Below, piece after piece: positions 30,018 to 40,991 of a DNA stretch of 64,000 nt. Source of the DNA: Rossellomorea aquimaris (GTDB lineage: Bacteria; Bacillota; Bacilli; Bacillales; Bacillaceae_B); contig NZ_MINN01000055.1 in NCBI RefSeq assembly GCF_001877785.1, positions 1 to 64,000 of the forward strand. Direction: 5' to 3'. Every line of letters starts with the position of its first letter. Within the stretch, counting starts at the first letter, position 1. The translations under genes were made by a program, and so were the position numbers. Below the pieces are notes generated by a model, which had not been told where the DNA came from, ran no database searches, and saw nothing but the letters and a program-made list of their open reading frames with translations.

Positions 30018-32075
30018 GTGGAAAAAAAGAAAAAGAGACAACAAAATAAAGACTCACTGAAGCTGTCGTCCATAAGGGCGAAACTCATCATGGTCTTCTC
30101 TGTCTTGTTCATTACATCGCTGGTCGCGATCATAGCGATTACGAGCTGGCAGACGCGGATGAAGACGGAGGATCAGGTGATCGGGCAGACGCAGGGAGTC
30201 GTGAAGGAGCTGAATAGCTCGGTGCAGCTGTTCCTTGAACAGTATGAGAAGAGCCTGAACCAGTATTCGGTTTCGAATGTATTGAAGAACTACTCGAAGG
30301 CGCAGATTGATCCCGAGGTGGATGCTGCCCAGGATACGGAACTGTATGCAGATATCCAGTCGGATTTTAACAATTATCTGAGCTTATATCAGGAGGCGAC
30401 TTCGGTTTATATCGCATCCCCGACCAAGCAGCTTAAGATCGTACCTGCTGTCGATCTGCCGGATGATTTCGACCCGACGAGCCGTGACTGGTATATGGAT
30501 GCTGTGGAAGCGAAATCCGGCGTTGTGTGGAGTGAGCCTTATATCGATACGGCAACGGAAGAGTATATCATCACGGCATCGAAGGCGGTTGTGTCGGATA
30601 ACCAAATCATCGGTGTCATTGGTGTCGATGTGAATCTGACGAAACTGACGGATCGTGTGTCCGATATGGAACTTGGCTATGAAGGTTACCCGTTCCTATT
30701 TGGACTCGACGGAACAGCGATTGTCCATCCTACATTGCGCGGGGAAAATCTATCTGACCGCCCATTCATTAAAGAGATGCTCGAGTCTGAAAACAAGCAG
30801 GGTACGATTCACTATGAATTGGACGGCGAGAAGAAGGTGCTCGTCTACAATACGGTTCCGAAGACGAATTGGAAGGTCGGATCCGCTTATGAGAAGGATG
30901 CTCTTTTAGAGTCATCGAAGGAATTTGAACGCCTATTGCTCATCACCGGGCTGGCGGCACTTGTTGTCATGCTGATCATGGTCGTATTTGTCTCAGACAA
31001 GATGACCAAGCCGATCAAAGCGTTGCAGAAGACGGTGACGGAGGTTGCCACCGGGGATCTGTCCATTCAGTCGTCGATCCATTCTAAAGATGAAACAGGT
31101 CTTCTTGCGGCTGATCTGAATAAGATGATTTCGAGTATGAGAGATACGATCAAAGTCGTCCAGGCGTCGGTCATGAACGTCCGCCAGTCGGCTGAAAGCT
31201 TGAGTGCGGTATCGGAAGAAACCAATGCGTCAAGCGAGGAAATGGCAACGGTCGTGAGTGAAATCGCACACGGTGCATCCCAGTCTGCGGCCGATTCCGA
31301 GAGCGCACATCAGAAGTCCGAGCTTCTCGGGACGCGCATCAATGAAGTGTATGACAACTCTAAAATCATGGCTGAAATGGCCGGTAAAGCGGACGAAATG
31401 AACAGGATCGGGATGGATCAGGTGGAAGAACTGATCGGAGCCTATCATTCTTCCAAAGAATATATCTCTTCTATGGAAAAAGTCATCATAAGCCTTGAAT
31501 CCAAAGTGAAGACGATTGAATCCGTCATGGAGACGATCACCGATATATCCGCACAGACAAATCTTCTTGCCCTGAATGCGAGTATTGAAGCGGCAAGGGC
31601 AGGCGAGCACGGGAAAGGATTTGCGGTCGTTGCCGATGAAGTGAGGAAGCTTGCCGATCAGTCGGTTCAGGCCACCGAGCAGGTAAAAGGCACAATCAGC
31701 GAAATACAGCAGGGGTCGAATCAGGCGGTCGATGAGATGGCGAAGACAAAGGAAACCTTCGAGGTCCAGTTCGGGGTCATCCAGAAAACAAACGATGTCT
31801 TCGATCAAACGTCCGCTCTGATGAAAACGATGCAGACCGAGATTGAACAGATGTACAAGCAGGTCGGCCAGATCAACCTGGATAAAGATGAAGTCGTCAA
31901 TGTCATCCAGCTGATGGCGTCCACGGCAGAGCAGACAGCGGCTTCCTGTGAAGAGATGAATGCTTCCTCAGAGGAACAACTGAGGGCCATCCACTCTGTT
32001 ACAGAAGCAGCGGAACACCTGACAGATCTCAGTCAGGAACTGCAGGATTCCATTCAGAAGTTTAAAATTCAATAA
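30018..32075 (+). CDS. Methyl-accepting chemotaxis protein
   Basis: 685 aa. Membrane chemoreceptor feeding CheA/CheW. TM1 at about residues 22-42, then a dCache-type periplasmic sensor ([20 protein letters not shown] is the typical dCache block), TM2 near 305-325, HAMP ([15 protein letters not shown]), and the long cytoplasmic hairpin with [20 protein letters not shown] and the following [22 protein letters not shown] start behind AGGGGGAAG. The sigma-D-like promoter upstream fits motility-linked expression. The ligand cannot be told from sequence alone. It lies between ribosomal genes and yybS, an accessory insertion relative to the conserved B. subtilis order. Confidence 0.95.
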   Translation: MEKKKKRQQNKDSLKLSSIRAKLIMVFSVLFITSLVAIIAITSWQTRMKTEDQVIGQTQGVVKELNSSVQLFLEQYEKSLNQYSVSNVLKNYSKAQIDPEVDAAQDTELYADIQSDFNNYLSLYQEATSVYIASPTKQLKIVPAVDLPDDFDPTSRDWYMDAVEAKSGVVWSEPYIDTATEEYIITASKAVVSDNQIIGVIGVDVNLTKLTDRVSDMELGYEGYPFLFGLDGTAIVHPTLRGENLSDRPFIKEMLESENKQGTIHYELDGEKKVLVYNTVPKTNWKVGSAYEKDALLESSKEFERLLLITGLAALVVMLIMVVFVSDKMTKPIKALQKTVTEVATGDLSIQSSIHSKDETGLLAADLNKMISSMRDTIKVVQASVMNVRQSAESLSAVSEETNASSEEMATVVSEIAHGASQSAADSESAHQKSELLGTRINEVYDNSKIMAEMAGKADEMNRIGMDQVEELIGAYHSSKEYISSMEKVIISLESKVKTIESVMETITDISAQTNLLALNASIEAARAGEHGKGFAVVADEVRKLADQSVQATEQVKGTISEIQQGSNQAVDEMAKTKETFEVQFGVIQKTNDVFDQTSALMKTMQTEIEQMYKQVGQINLDKDEVVNVIQLMASTAEQTAASCEEMNASSEEQLRAIHSVTEAAEHLTDLSQELQDSIQKFKIQ

Positions 32076-32159
32076 TACAGGCAGGTGCCTCAGCATCATC
32101 CAACTTATTGCCTCAGGAATACTCTTGTGCTAAGGGAGTATATACTAAGGAAAAAGAAG

Positions 32160-32184
32160 GATGTCATGCGGAGGCATCTTTTTT
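32160..32184 (+). terminator. Terminator after the chemoreceptor gene
   Basis: GATGTC, loop, GGCATC followed by six T. A short stem. Confidence 0.6.
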
Positions 32185-32286
32185 ACGACTTAACAAATGC
32201 CCGTCAGATGAAATTCATCGGTAAAATTGATATGATTATTCTGTTATGGATGTTTCGTTTGAAAATAATGTTGGGAGAGTTAGCTG

Positions 32287-33210
32287 TTGAAAAATACTCG
32301 TGTTATAACGCAAGGGGCATTAATGCTCGCCATCTTCACCGTTTTATTACTTATGGTGCTGTACGTGCCTTTCCTCGGAACGGTGGCATTTTTCGTTTTG
32401 CCGCTGCCGCTGATCTTTTTCAGTGCAAGCCATTCGATCGCGAATTCCCTTTATGTCCTCTTGGGGGCGATGCTGCTCAGCTTTTTAGTCGGGGGACCGG
32501 TCGCGCTTCCGCTTGGACTGGCATTCGGATCATTGGCTCTTGTGATGGGCTGGGGGATCAGGAACAAATGGGATAAACTAAGAATATTCTTGTCATCCAC
32601 GTTCATATTATTGATCAATATCGTCATCGGTTTTGTTTTATCGATTGCTTTTTTCAATATAAATATTGTGGAAGACAGTTTGAAAGAGTCTAAAACTACA
32701 TATTATTCATTGCTCGAACAGATGGGGCAGGACCAGGATCAGAGGATCATCGAGAGCCTGAACAGTTCCATCCAGTTGATCCAGACACTGATGCCCGCTC
32801 TATTCCTGGGAATGGCAGCGATCGGTGCCCTCCTGATCATCGTGATTAACTTCCCGATATTGAAAAGGCTGGGTATCCCGGTACCGGTCTTCAAGCCGTT
32901 CAGGGAATGGATGCTGCCTAAAAGCATCCTGTGGTACTATCTGCTCGTCCTGGTCGTAACGATGATCGCCCAGCCCGAAGAAGGTACCTATTTGTATACG
33001 GCAATCTTGAATGTGCTTTATGTCCTGCAGACACTGATGGCTGTGCAGGGCCTGTCATTCCTTTATTTCTTCGCCCATTACAAGGGCTGGTCGAAGGGGA
33101 TTTTGGTAGGAATTACAATCATTTCGTTCCCACTCCTTTATATCGTGAGAATTTTAGGTATAATTGACTTAGGATTCAATCTGAGAGAACGACTGCAGCG
33201 TAAGTCATAA
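32287..33210 (+). CDS. yybS: YybS, DUF2232 membrane protein
   Basis: 307 aa, about eight hydrophobic segments. DUF2232 family, located upstream of gdpP-rplI throughout Bacillus; function not established. It begins MKNTRVITQGALMLAIFTVL and has the conserved LPLPLIFFSASHS and GGPVALPLGLAFG blocks. The TTG start at 32287 is behind TGGGAGAG. gdpP starts 32 bp downstream; yybS-gdpP-rplI reads as one operon. Confidence 0.9.
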   Translation: MKNTRVITQGALMLAIFTVLLLMVLYVPFLGTVAFFVLPLPLIFFSASHSIANSLYVLLGAMLLSFLVGGPVALPLGLAFGSLALVMGWGIRNKWDKLRIFLSSTFILLINIVIGFVLSIAFFNINIVEDSLKESKTTYYSLLEQMGQDQDQRIIESLNSSIQLIQTLMPALFLGMAAIGALLIIVINFPILKRLGIPVPVFKPFREWMLPKSILWYYLLVLVVTMIAQPEEGTYLYTAILNVLYVLQTLMAVQGLSFLYFFAHYKGWSKGILVGITIISFPLLYIVRILGIIDLGFNLRERLQRKS

Positions 33211-33242
33211 AATATATAATTTAAGTTCCAGGAGCTGAAATC

Positions 33243-35216
33243 ATGCCATCTTATTTTAATAAGCGAATGATCCGTTACCCATTGTACGGTCTAGCTATAT
33301 TAGCAGCTCTCTTGTTAGTAGCGGTCGCTTTTTACAAATGGATTATTTCGTTAATCGGGTTGATCGTCTTTGGATGCGCGTTTTTCCTCGCCTTTTATTT
33401 TGAAAAAAGGTCCCATGAGGAGACGGAAGAATATATCTCCACCCTATCCTACCGGGTGAAGCGTGTCGGTGAAGAGGCATTGATGGAAATGCCGATCGGG
33501 ATCATGCTGATCAACGATGAGTACTACATCGAATGGACCAATCCATTCCTTGCATCGTGCTTTAATGAGGATACCGTCGTGGGCCGCTCGCTCTATGACG
33601 TGGCCGAGAATCTTGTGCCGCTCATCAAGCAGGAAGTGGACTCGGAGATCATTACGCTGAATGAACGGAAATATCATGTCATATTGAAGCTGAAAGAAAA
33701 GCTTCTTTACTTCTTTGATGTCACCGAGCAAAAGGAAATCGAGAAGCAATTCCATGAAGAACGGACTAATATTGCAATCATCTTCCTTGATAACTATGAT
33801 GAACTGACACAGGGGATGGATGACCAGACCCGCAGCAGCCTGAACAGCCTGGTGACCTCCATCTTAAATAAATGGGCAAAAGAGTACGGCGTTTTCTTAA
33901 AGCGTGTTTCTTCCGAGCGTTTTGTTGCGGTCATCAATGAAAAAATCCTTCAGGTTCTGGAAAAAGAAAAGTTCGGGATTCTCGACGATGTCCGCGAAAC
34001 GACATCGAAACAAAATGTCCCGCTTACTTTGAGCATCGGGGTCGGCACCGGGGTGCCTTCCCTTCCTGAACTGGGGACGCTTGCCCAGTCAAGCCTCGAT
34101 CTTGCGCTTGGCCGCGGAGGCGATCAGGTCGCCATCAAGCAGACGAACGGAAAGGTCAAATTCTACGGGGGCAAGACGAACCCGATGGAAAAACGCACAA
34201 GGGTGCGTGCCCGCGTCATCTCGCATGCACTGCGTGAAACGATGATCGAAAGCGATAAAGTCATCATCATGGGGCACAGGCATCCTGATATGGATGCGAT
34301 CGGAGCAGCGATCGGGATTCGCAAGGTCGCCCAGATGAACCAGCGCGAAGGGTATGTCGTCCTGAACTTCAATGAAATCGACAATGGAGTCAAACGGATG
34401 ATGAGGGAAATCAAGAATAATTCCGATCTGTACTCACGCTTCATCACACCGGAAGAAGCGCTTGAAATGGCGACGGATGATACATTGCTCGTCGTCGTCG
34501 ACACGCATAAGCCGTCGCTTGTCATCGAAGAAAAATTGTTGAATAAAATCGATAAGGTCGTCGTCATCGACCATCACAGACGCGGCGAGGATTTCATCAA
34601 GAATCCTCTGCTCGTCTACATGGAACCTTATGCTTCCTCGACTGCGGAGCTTGTGACAGAGCTCCTTGAATACCAGCCGAAGCACGAGAAGATCTCAATG
34701 CTTGAAGCCACGTCCCTTCTTGCCGGCATCATCGTCGACACGAAAAGCTTCACGCTCCGAACGGGATCAAGGACTTTCGACGCGGCTTCCTACTTAAGGG
34801 CACAGGGTGCGGACACCGTCCTCGTCCAGAAGTTTTTAAAAGAGGACGTCGAGACCTATATCAAACGGGCACGCCTGATCGAGTCGGTCGAGTTCCATCA
34901 TAAAGGCGTGGCGATTGCGAAGGCATCCGAGGATGTCATCTATGATTCCGTCCTTATCGCCCAGGCGGCAGATACACTCCTCACAATGGATGAGGTCGTT
35001 GCTTCCTTTGTCATTTCAAAAAGGGATCCAGAAACGGTCGGGATCAGCGCACGTTCCCTCGGGGATGTGAACGTCCAGATCATCATGGAAAACCTGAACG
35101 GCGGCGGACATCTGACGAATGCTGCCACTCAATTAAAAGAAATATCTGTTGGGGAAGCGGAACAACAGTTAAAAGAAGCACTAGATGAATATTTCGAAGG
35201 GAGAAAAGAGACATGA
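33243..35216 (+). CDS. gdpP: Cyclic-di-AMP phosphodiesterase GdpP
   Basis: 657 aa. Membrane-bound hydrolase of the second messenger c-di-AMP. Two N-terminal TM helices (about 15-60) precede a PAS domain (~75-160) that can bind heme in this family. A degenerate GGDEF domain (~175-305) follows, then DHH/DHHA1 catalytic domains: [11 protein letters not shown] (His345, His347, Asp349, Asp351), DTHKPS, and DHHRR (Asp443-His444-His445). The tail has [10 protein letters not shown] for nucleotide binding. The stop overlaps rplI by four bases (ATGA). Loss in related species alters beta-lactam and osmotic tolerance. Confidence 0.97.
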   Translation: MPSYFNKRMIRYPLYGLAILAALLLVAVAFYKWIISLIGLIVFGCAFFLAFYFEKRSHEETEEYISTLSYRVKRVGEEALMEMPIGIMLINDEYYIEWTNPFLASCFNEDTVVGRSLYDVAENLVPLIKQEVDSEIITLNERKYHVILKLKEKLLYFFDVTEQKEIEKQFHEERTNIAIIFLDNYDELTQGMDDQTRSSLNSLVTSILNKWAKEYGVFLKRVSSERFVAVINEKILQVLEKEKFGILDDVRETTSKQNVPLTLSIGVGTGVPSLPELGTLAQSSLDLALGRGGDQVAIKQTNGKVKFYGGKTNPMEKRTRVRARVISHALRETMIESDKVIIMGHRHPDMDAIGAAIGIRKVAQMNQREGYVVLNFNEIDNGVKRMMREIKNNSDLYSRFITPEEALEMATDDTLLVVVDTHKPSLVIEEKLLNKIDKVVVIDHHRRGEDFIKNPLLVYMEPYASSTAELVTELLEYQPKHEKISMLEATSLLAGIIVDTKSFTLRTGSRTFDAASYLRAQGADTVLVQKFLKEDVETYIKRARLIESVEFHHKGVAIAKASEDVIYDSVLIAQAADTLLTMDEVVASFVISKRDPETVGISARSLGDVNVQIIMENLNGGGHLTNAATQLKEISVGEAEQQLKEALDEYFEGRKET

Positions 35217-35659
35217 AAGTAATTTTTCTAAAAGATGTTAAAGGGAAAGGGAAAAAAGGAGAAGTGAAAAATGTGGCGGACGGTTACGCCCACAACTTCC
35301 TTCTTAAAAAAGGACTTGCGGTAGAGGCGACAAACGCCAATGTCGGCCAGCTTGAAGGCCAGAAGAAAAAAGAAGAGAAGCTTGCCCAGGAAGAACTGGA
35401 AGAAGCAAAGAAACTAAAAGGGACGCTTGAGGAGCTTACAGTCGAAATGAAAGCGAAGTCCGGTGAAGGCGGCCGCCTGTTCGGTTCAATCACAAGCAAG
35501 CAAATCGCCGATGTCCTGAAAAAAGCACACGGTATCAAAGTGGACAAGCGCAAGATCGAAATGAACGATGCGATCCGTTCACTGGGCTTCACTAATGTAC
35601 CTGTGAAGCTGCATACAGACGTGACGGCTACACTGAAAGTGCACGTAACCGAAGAATAA
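35213..35659 (+). CDS. rplI: 50S ribosomal protein L9
   Basis: 148 aa, standard for bL9. The N-terminal RNA-binding domain [30 protein letters not shown] is followed by the long charged connecting helix and the C-terminal domain with [18 protein letters not shown]. The start is coupled to the gdpP stop (ATGA). Confidence 0.98.
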   Translation: MKVIFLKDVKGKGKKGEVKNVADGYAHNFLLKKGLAVEATNANVGQLEGQKKKEEKLAQEELEEAKKLKGTLEELTVEMKAKSGEGGRLFGSITSKQIADVLKKAHGIKVDKRKIEMNDAIRSLGFTNVPVKLHTDVTATLKVHVTEE

Positions 35660-35729
35660 TTTCCCGAACATACGAAATTTGGTAAATTCATTTAGCGAAA
35701 AACATGATAAAATGAATATAGTTTGATAA

Positions 35730-35765
35730 AAATGTGATCGGATTTTCTCCCGGTCACATTTTTTC
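35730..35765 (+). terminator. yybS-gdpP-rplI terminator
   Basis: TGTGATCGGA, loop, TCCCGGTCACA followed by six T. Confidence 0.8.
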
Positions 35766-35842
35766 GGTAGGAATAAAGTAATGAACGTTTTTATTATAAA
35801 AAGCTCTTCCACCTGTTTTTTCGAAATGGAGGTAATGTATAA

Positions 35843-37207
35843 ATGAATGAGATGCTGCAAGAACGGATCCCCCCTCAGAACATTGAAGCGGAACAGGCTG
35901 TGCTCGGTGCCATCTTCCTGGAACCGAGTGCATTGACGACGGCTTCTGAAGGACTGATCCCAGAAGATTTCTATCGTCACTCTCATCAGAAAATATTCAA
36001 TGTCATGCTGAAGCTCGGGGATGGCGGTAAAGCGGTCGACCTCATCACCGTGACAGAAGAACTGGCAGCCGCCAAAGAACTTGAGGATGTCGGCGGCGTC
36101 GCTTATTTGAGTGAGCTTGCAGGGTCGGTACCGACTGCTGCCAATATCGAGTACTACGCGAAAATCGTAGAAGAAAAGTCCTTGCTGAGAAGACTCATCC
36201 GCACGGCGACCGACATTGCATCCGACGGCTATGCCCGCGAGGATGAAGTCGATGCCCTCCTCGGGGAAGCGGAAAAAAGCATCATGGAAGTCGCCCAGCG
36301 CAAGAATGCCGGTGCCTTCCACAACATCAAGGACGTGCTTGTCCGGACGTATGATAATATCGAAACACTCACAAATCGTAAAGGGGACGTCACCGGGATC
36401 CCGACCGGCTTCGCGGACCTCGATCATATGACAGCCGGGTTCCAGCGAAACGACCTGATCATCGTCGGCGCCCGTCCATCGATGGGTAAAACCGCCTTCG
36501 CCCTGAACATCGCGCAGAACGTCGCGGTAAAGGCGAAGGAAAACGTTGCAATCTTCTCGCTGGAGATGGGAGCGGAGCAGCTCGTCATGCGTATGCTCTG
36601 CGCCGAAGGCAACATCAATGCCCAGAACCTCCGTACCGGTGACCTGACCGATGAGGACTGGAGAAAGCTGACGATGGCAATGGGAAGCCTCTCGAATGCC
36701 GGTATCTATATCGACGATACGCCGGGGATCAAAGTCGGGGAGATCCGTTCCAAATGCCGCCGTCTGGCACAGGAACACGGACTCGGCATGATCCTGATCG
36801 ACTACCTGCAGCTGATCCAGGGGAATGGCCGCGGAGGCGAGAACCGTCAGCAGGAGGTTTCCGAAATTTCCCGTTCATTGAAAGGGCTCGCCCGTGAGCT
36901 TGAGGTGCCGGTCATCGCCCTGTCACAGCTTTCCCGTGGAGTCGAGCAGCGTCAGGACAAGCGTCCGATGATGTCCGATATCCGTGAATCAGGGAGTATC
37001 GAGCAGGATGCCGATATCGTAGCCTTCCTCTACCGTGAAGATTACTACGATCATGATGCCGAAAATAAAAACATCATCGAAATCATCATCGCCAAGCAGC
37101 GTAACGGCCCGGTCGGGAACGTCTCGCTCGCGTTCGTGAAAGAATACAACAAATTCGTCAATCTGGAACGGCGGTTTGATGATTCCGGGGTTCCGCCGGG
37201 GGCTTAG
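35843..37207 (+). CDS. dnaB: Replicative DNA helicase (DnaB family; B. subtilis dnaC)
   Basis: 454 aa. Hexameric 5'-3' helicase at the fork. The N-terminal domain begins with PPQNIEAEQAVLGAIFLEP. A linker helix leads to the RecA-like ATPase with Walker A GARPSMGKTAFALN, Walker B LGMILIDYLQLI, and the conserved SRSLKGLARELEVPVIALSQLSR and DIRESGSIEQDAD. In Bacillus the gene is named dnaC. GGAGGTAATG precedes the ATG. No intein or insertion. Confidence 0.98.
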   Translation: MNEMLQERIPPQNIEAEQAVLGAIFLEPSALTTASEGLIPEDFYRHSHQKIFNVMLKLGDGGKAVDLITVTEELAAAKELEDVGGVAYLSELAGSVPTAANIEYYAKIVEEKSLLRRLIRTATDIASDGYAREDEVDALLGEAEKSIMEVAQRKNAGAFHNIKDVLVRTYDNIETLTNRKGDVTGIPTGFADLDHMTAGFQRNDLIIVGARPSMGKTAFALNIAQNVAVKAKENVAIFSLEMGAEQLVMRMLCAEGNINAQNLRTGDLTDEDWRKLTMAMGSLSNAGIYIDDTPGIKVGEIRSKCRRLAQEHGLGMILIDYLQLIQGNGRGGENRQQEVSEISRSLKGLARELEVPVIALSQLSRGVEQRQDKRPMMSDIRESGSIEQDADIVAFLYREDYYDHDAENKNIIEIIIAKQRNGPVGNVSLAFVKEYNKFVNLERRFDDSGVPPGA

Positions 37208-37243
37208 ACCGGCCTCCGCTGTTTTATTAATAGAGTTAGAAGC

Positions 37244-37280
37244 AAAAAACCAAGCATGGAGTCATATGCTTGGTTTTTTT
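37244..37280. terminator. dnaB terminator
   Basis: AAAAAACCAAGCAT and ATGCTTGGTTTTTT, a 14-bp stem with T-runs on both strands. Confidence 0.9.
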
Positions 37281-37412
37281 AGCTTGTTAAATTCTTTTTT
37301 TGAAAAAATCTTTTGAGTCATTTTAAGGTTTTGGGCTAGGTTCATTGTTAGTGACTGTGTTGAAGGCTTCAACCGTTTTTTTGGGGGGGAAGGGGGCGGG
37401 GGTATTTTAGCT

Positions 37413-37427
37413 GATATATTATCAAAA
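37413..37427 (-). repeat. Solitary unit of the phased-array motif
   Basis: GATATATTATCAAAA matches the consensus unit of arrays 1, 3 and 4 exactly, directly right of a G-run (37384-37402). DNA to its right is C-rich. Possible eroded neighbours (GAGATCAAG, TTTGTCAAAA) are not in the 20/21-bp register with it. The remainder of 37281-37560 shows nothing else. Confidence 0.6.
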
Positions 37428-37562
37428 CCGGTTTTAACCACGGCCGATACCCCTGAGATCAAGCCCACGGGCCATTTGTCAAAACGCACATCCAATAAAA
37501 ACCCCATATCATTAACGACAATCAATATCTAGCCGCCATGGGCCCAAGCATACCCGCCAATC

Positions 37563-37594
37563 AAAAAAAACAGGTGCAGCATAACCCCGCACCT
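37563..37594 (-). terminator. ABC transporter terminator
   Basis: Minus strand: AGGTGC, loop, GCACCT then GTTTTTTTT. Confidence 0.85.
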
Positions 37595-37607
37595 AGGCCC
37601 AAAAACA

Positions 37608-39332
37608 CTACAATATCGTCGCATGCTGATGAGCATGCAGCTTCATGAAAATCCCATCCTCAATCGAAAGAAGCTCTTCATGCGTCCCGTCCTCGGCAAT
37701 GCCGTTTTCAGTGACAACGAGGATGCGGTCGGCTTTACGGATCGTGGCCAGACGGTGGGCGATGACCAGAGTGGTGCGGTCTTTCGCCAATTCGTTCAGC
37801 GCCTCCTGGATGATCGCTTCTGTCTCGGTATCAAGTGCCGAAGTCGCTTCATCGAGAATGAGGATCTGAGGGTTCTTCAGGAACATCCTTGCAATCGACA
37901 GCCGCTGCTTCTGACCGCCGGATAATTTCAAGCCTCGCTCACCGATCTGGGTATCGTACCCGTCAGGAAGGGATGCAATCAGATCGGTCAAATGGGCGCG
38001 CCTTGATGCTTCTTCGATCTCTTCCTGCGTCGCATCCAGTTTGCCGTACGCGATGTTCTCACGCAGTGTCCCTGTAAACAGGAATACATCCTGCTGGACG
38101 ATCCCGATTTGGGAGCGGAGCGATTTTTTCGTCATATCCCTGACATCGATCCCGTCAATGGTGATGGCCCCTGACTCGATATCGTAGAAACGCGGGATAA
38201 GCGAGCAGATCGTCGTTTTCCCCGCACCTGAAGGACCGACGAAAGCGACGGTCTGCCCCGGTTCGATCCCGAATGACAGGTCGTTCAGGATCGGCCGGTC
38301 CGGCTCGTAGCCAAAACGGACGCGGTCGAACTCGATACGTCCTCTTAACGTTGACACTTCCACCGCGTGCGGCCGGTCTTCGATATCCGGCTCCATATCC
38401 ATCAGATCCGTGAACCGCTTGAAGCCGGCCATCCCTTTCGGATACAGCTCAAGCAGGGCTGAAATTTTATCGATCGGCTTGAAAAGAACGTTGATGTAAA
38501 GGATGAAGGCGACCAGCTCGCCGTAGGTAAGGGCACCTGAGAAACTCAGCCATGCCCCGTATACAAGGATTACAAGCGTCATCAAACGCGTGGTGATATA
38601 GATCCCAGAAAGGTTCACACTCATGACGTTGTACGCTTTAAGCTTCGATTTACGGAAGAACTGGTTGTTTTCATTGAAACGGTCCATCTCGAATTGTTCG
38701 TTGGTGAAGGACTGCACGACACGGGACCCGGACACGCTGTCCTCCACCCTGCTGTTCACGTCGGCGATGTTGCCGTACATTTTTGTCCATGCCCTATTCA
38801 TTTTGATATTCGAAACCGAAATCAGCCAGACAAGGAACGGGACGATGATGATCGCGACAAGTGCGAGCTTCGCATTGATCGTCAGCATGATCCAGAAGGC
38901 CCCGATGAACGTCATGACGGCGATGAATAAATCCTCCGGCCCATGGTGGGCAAGCTCGCCGATATCCATCAGGTCGTTGGTCACCCGGCTCATGATGTGC
39001 CCGGTCTTTGTGTTGTCAAAGAAGCGGAACGACTGCCGCTGCACATGGTGGAAAAGCTCACGCCTCATATCGGTCTCGATGTTGATTCCAAGCTTATGCC
39101 CCCAATAGTTCACGACGAACTGCATGCTCGAACTGAGCAGGTACAGGACCAGGAGACCCGCGCTCACGGCGATGATCGTGCTCCAGTTCCCATCAGGAAG
39201 GAGGGTGTCGATGAACCAGGACACCGCAATCGGGAACCCGAGTTCAAGCAGTCCGACCAGCACGGCACAAAAGAAATCTATGTAAAACAGCCGCCTGTGG
39301 GGACGGTAATAACTGAAAAAACGCTTAATCAT
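37608..39332 (-). CDS. ABC exporter, fused permease/ATPase half-transporter
   Basis: 574 aa. Type IV (former type I exporter) half-transporter: six TM helices in about residues 15-295, then the nucleotide-binding domain with Walker A GPSGAGKTT, Q-loop VQQDVFLFTGT, signature LSGGQKQRLSIAR and Walker B ILILDEATSALD, with the H-loop His in VIAHRLAT. It works as a homodimer or with a partner not present here. Substrate unknown; relatives export lipids, drugs or peptides. The ATG at 39332 has GAGGTGAG upstream; a longer in-frame start at 39392 lacks one. It interrupts the usual dnaB-purA adjacency, on the opposite strand. Confidence 0.93.
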   Translation of the reverse strand: MIKRFFSYYRPHRRLFYIDFFCAVLVGLLELGFPIAVSWFIDTLLPDGNWSTIIAVSAGLLVLYLLSSSMQFVVNYWGHKLGINIETDMRRELFHHVQRQSFRFFDNTKTGHIMSRVTNDLMDIGELAHHGPEDLFIAVMTFIGAFWIMLTINAKLALVAIIIVPFLVWLISVSNIKMNRAWTKMYGNIADVNSRVEDSVSGSRVVQSFTNEQFEMDRFNENNQFFRKSKLKAYNVMSVNLSGIYITTRLMTLVILVYGAWLSFSGALTYGELVAFILYINVLFKPIDKISALLELYPKGMAGFKRFTDLMDMEPDIEDRPHAVEVSTLRGRIEFDRVRFGYEPDRPILNDLSFGIEPGQTVAFVGPSGAGKTTICSLIPRFYDIESGAITIDGIDVRDMTKKSLRSQIGIVQQDVFLFTGTLRENIAYGKLDATQEEIEEASRRAHLTDLIASLPDGYDTQIGERGLKLSGGQKQRLSIARMFLKNPQILILDEATSALDTETEAIIQEALNELAKDRTTLVIAHRLATIRKADRILVVTENGIAEDGTHEELLSIEDGIFMKLHAHQHATIL

Positions 39333-39510
39333 CTCACTCACCTCAATATCCAATTGTATGTAAAATTCAAAATGCTTATTTAAACATACCAAAAATAAAA
39401 ATTTCGGGCTAATACTTTTTTATCATTTTATCTGCAGTGCTTTAAAGCGGTGCGGGACGGGCTTTCAGGGTGGGTCGGCATGACCTTGTGCCGGTGATTC
39501 CGCAACGTTG

Positions 39511-39557
39511 ATTTTACGAACATAAAGATAAATACCTATAATAATGTTCGTGTTTTG
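39511..39557. promoter_or_regulatory. PurR operator (two inverted PurBoxes) upstream of purA
   Basis: TTTTACGAACAT (39512-39523) and its inverse ATGTTCGTGTTTT (39544-39556) carry the CGAAC core in opposite orientations with the spacing seen for paired PurBoxes in B. subtilis. The right box abuts the -35. Confidence 0.8.
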
Positions 39558-39558
39558 A

Positions 39559-39587
39559 TTGACTTTCCTCTATTCAGTTGATAAAAT
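39559..39587 (+). promoter_or_regulatory. purA promoter
   Basis: TTGACT (39559-39564), 17-bp spacer, TAAAAT (39582-39587). Confidence 0.75.
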
Positions 39588-39638
39588 GAGTTTGTTTGAA
39601 AAAAGAGGGAATACTAATTCCCGTCGGAGGTGCTTATT

Positions 39639-40931
39639 ATGTCTTCAGTAGTAGTAGTGGGAACACAATGGGGAGACGAAGGAAAAGGAAAGATCACTGA
39701 CTTCCTTTCTGAACATGCAGAAGTAATCGCACGTTACCAGGGCGGTAATAACGCGGGGCATACAATTAAATTTGACGGTGAAACATATAAGCTGCACTTG
39801 ATTCCATCAGGTATCTTTTATAATGAAAAAATTTCTGTCATCGGGAACGGCATGGTCGTCGATCCGAAGGCATTGGTGAAGGAACTTAAATACTTACATG
39901 ACCGTGACGTCACGACTGAGAACTTGCGAATCAGCAATCGCGCGCACGTCATCCTGCCTTACCACCTGAAGCTTGACGAAGTGGAAGAAGAGCGCAAAGG
40001 CGCCAACAAGATCGGTACAACGAAAAAAGGGATCGGACCTGCCTACATGGATAAAGCTGCACGTATCGGGATCCGTATCGCCGACCTTCTTGACCGTGCA
40101 TCATTCGAAGAGAAGCTCGCACGCAACCTTGAAGAAAAGAACCGCCTTCTTGAGCGTTTCTATGAAACAGAAGGATTTAAAATCGAGGATATCCTTGATG
40201 AGTACTATGAGTACGGCCAGCAGATCAAAAAGTACGTCGTGGATACATCCGTTGTATTGAACGATGCGATTGACAACGGCCGCCGCGTTCTTTTTGAAGG
40301 AGCACAGGGTGTCATGCTCGATATCGACCAGGGTACATACCCGTTCGTAACGTCATCCAACCCGGTAGCAGGGGGAGTGACGATCGGTTCAGGTGTCGGA
40401 CCTACAAAGATCAATCACGTTGTCGGTGTTTCAAAAGCATACACGACCCGTGTCGGAGACGGTCCATTCCCTACTGAACTGAACAACGAGATCGGCGATC
40501 AAATCCGTGAAGTCGGCCGTGAGTACGGTACGACGACTGGACGCGCCCGCCGTGTAGGCTGGTTCGACAGCGTTGTTGTCCGCCATGCCCGCCGTGTCAG
40601 CGGACTGACTGACCTGTCCCTGAACTCAATCGACGTATTGACAGGCATTGAAACATTGAAAATCTGTGTCGCTTATAAATACAAAGGCGAAATCATGGAA
40701 GAGTTCCCTGCGAACCTCAACATCCTGGCTGAATGCGAGCCGGTATACGAAGAGCTTCCAGGTTGGACGGAAGACATCACAGGCTGCAAGACGCTTTCCG
40801 AGCTTCCTGAAAATGCACGCCACTACCTTGAGCGCGTATCCCAGCTTACCGGCATCCCGCTTTCCATCTTCTCTGTAGGACCTGACCGTTCACAGACGAA
40901 TGTGGTGCGCAGTGTGTGGAGCCCGAGATAA
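39639..40931 (+). CDS. purA: Adenylosuccinate synthetase
   Basis: 430 aa, same length as in B. subtilis. First committed step from IMP to AMP (IMP + Asp + GTP). The GTP loop is [29 protein letters not shown] [16 protein letters not shown], and [10 protein letters not shown] follow. The ATG at 39639 lies behind GGAGGTG; an earlier in-frame start three codons up is inside the ribosome site region. The PurR boxes upstream predict repression when adenine is available and PRPP low. Confidence 0.98.
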   Translation: MSSVVVVGTQWGDEGKGKITDFLSEHAEVIARYQGGNNAGHTIKFDGETYKLHLIPSGIFYNEKISVIGNGMVVDPKALVKELKYLHDRDVTTENLRISNRAHVILPYHLKLDEVEEERKGANKIGTTKKGIGPAYMDKAARIGIRIADLLDRASFEEKLARNLEEKNRLLERFYETEGFKIEDILDEYYEYGQQIKKYVVDTSVVLNDAIDNGRRVLFEGAQGVMLDIDQGTYPFVTSSNPVAGGVTIGSGVGPTKINHVVGVSKAYTTRVGDGPFPTELNNEIGDQIREVGREYGTTTGRARRVGWFDSVVVRHARRVSGLTDLSLNSIDVLTGIETLKICVAYKYKGEIMEEFPANLNILAECEPVYEELPGWTEDITGCKTLSELPENARHYLERVSQLTGIPLSIFSVGPDRSQTNVVRSVWSPR

Positions 40932-40950
40932 TTTCAAAATAAGACACACA

Positions 40951-40985
40951 AAAAAGAAGCTGACCCCTCGGATCAGCTTCTTTTC
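40951..40985. terminator. Shared terminator between convergent purA and the K+ channel gene
   Basis: AAAAGAAGCTGA, loop, TCAGCTTCTTTT; T-runs on both strands. Confidence 0.88.
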
Positions 40986-40991
40986 TTATAT

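Noticed and set aside
32251-32266. A parS-like site TGTTTCGTTTGAAAAT before yybS
   Set aside because: Too many mismatches in the right arm; Spo0J binding is unlikely.
37262-37525. 87-aa frame between dnaB and the ABC gene
   Set aside because: It starts in C-rich DNA, crosses the lone array unit and the G-run, has no ribosome site, and ends in terminator sequence.
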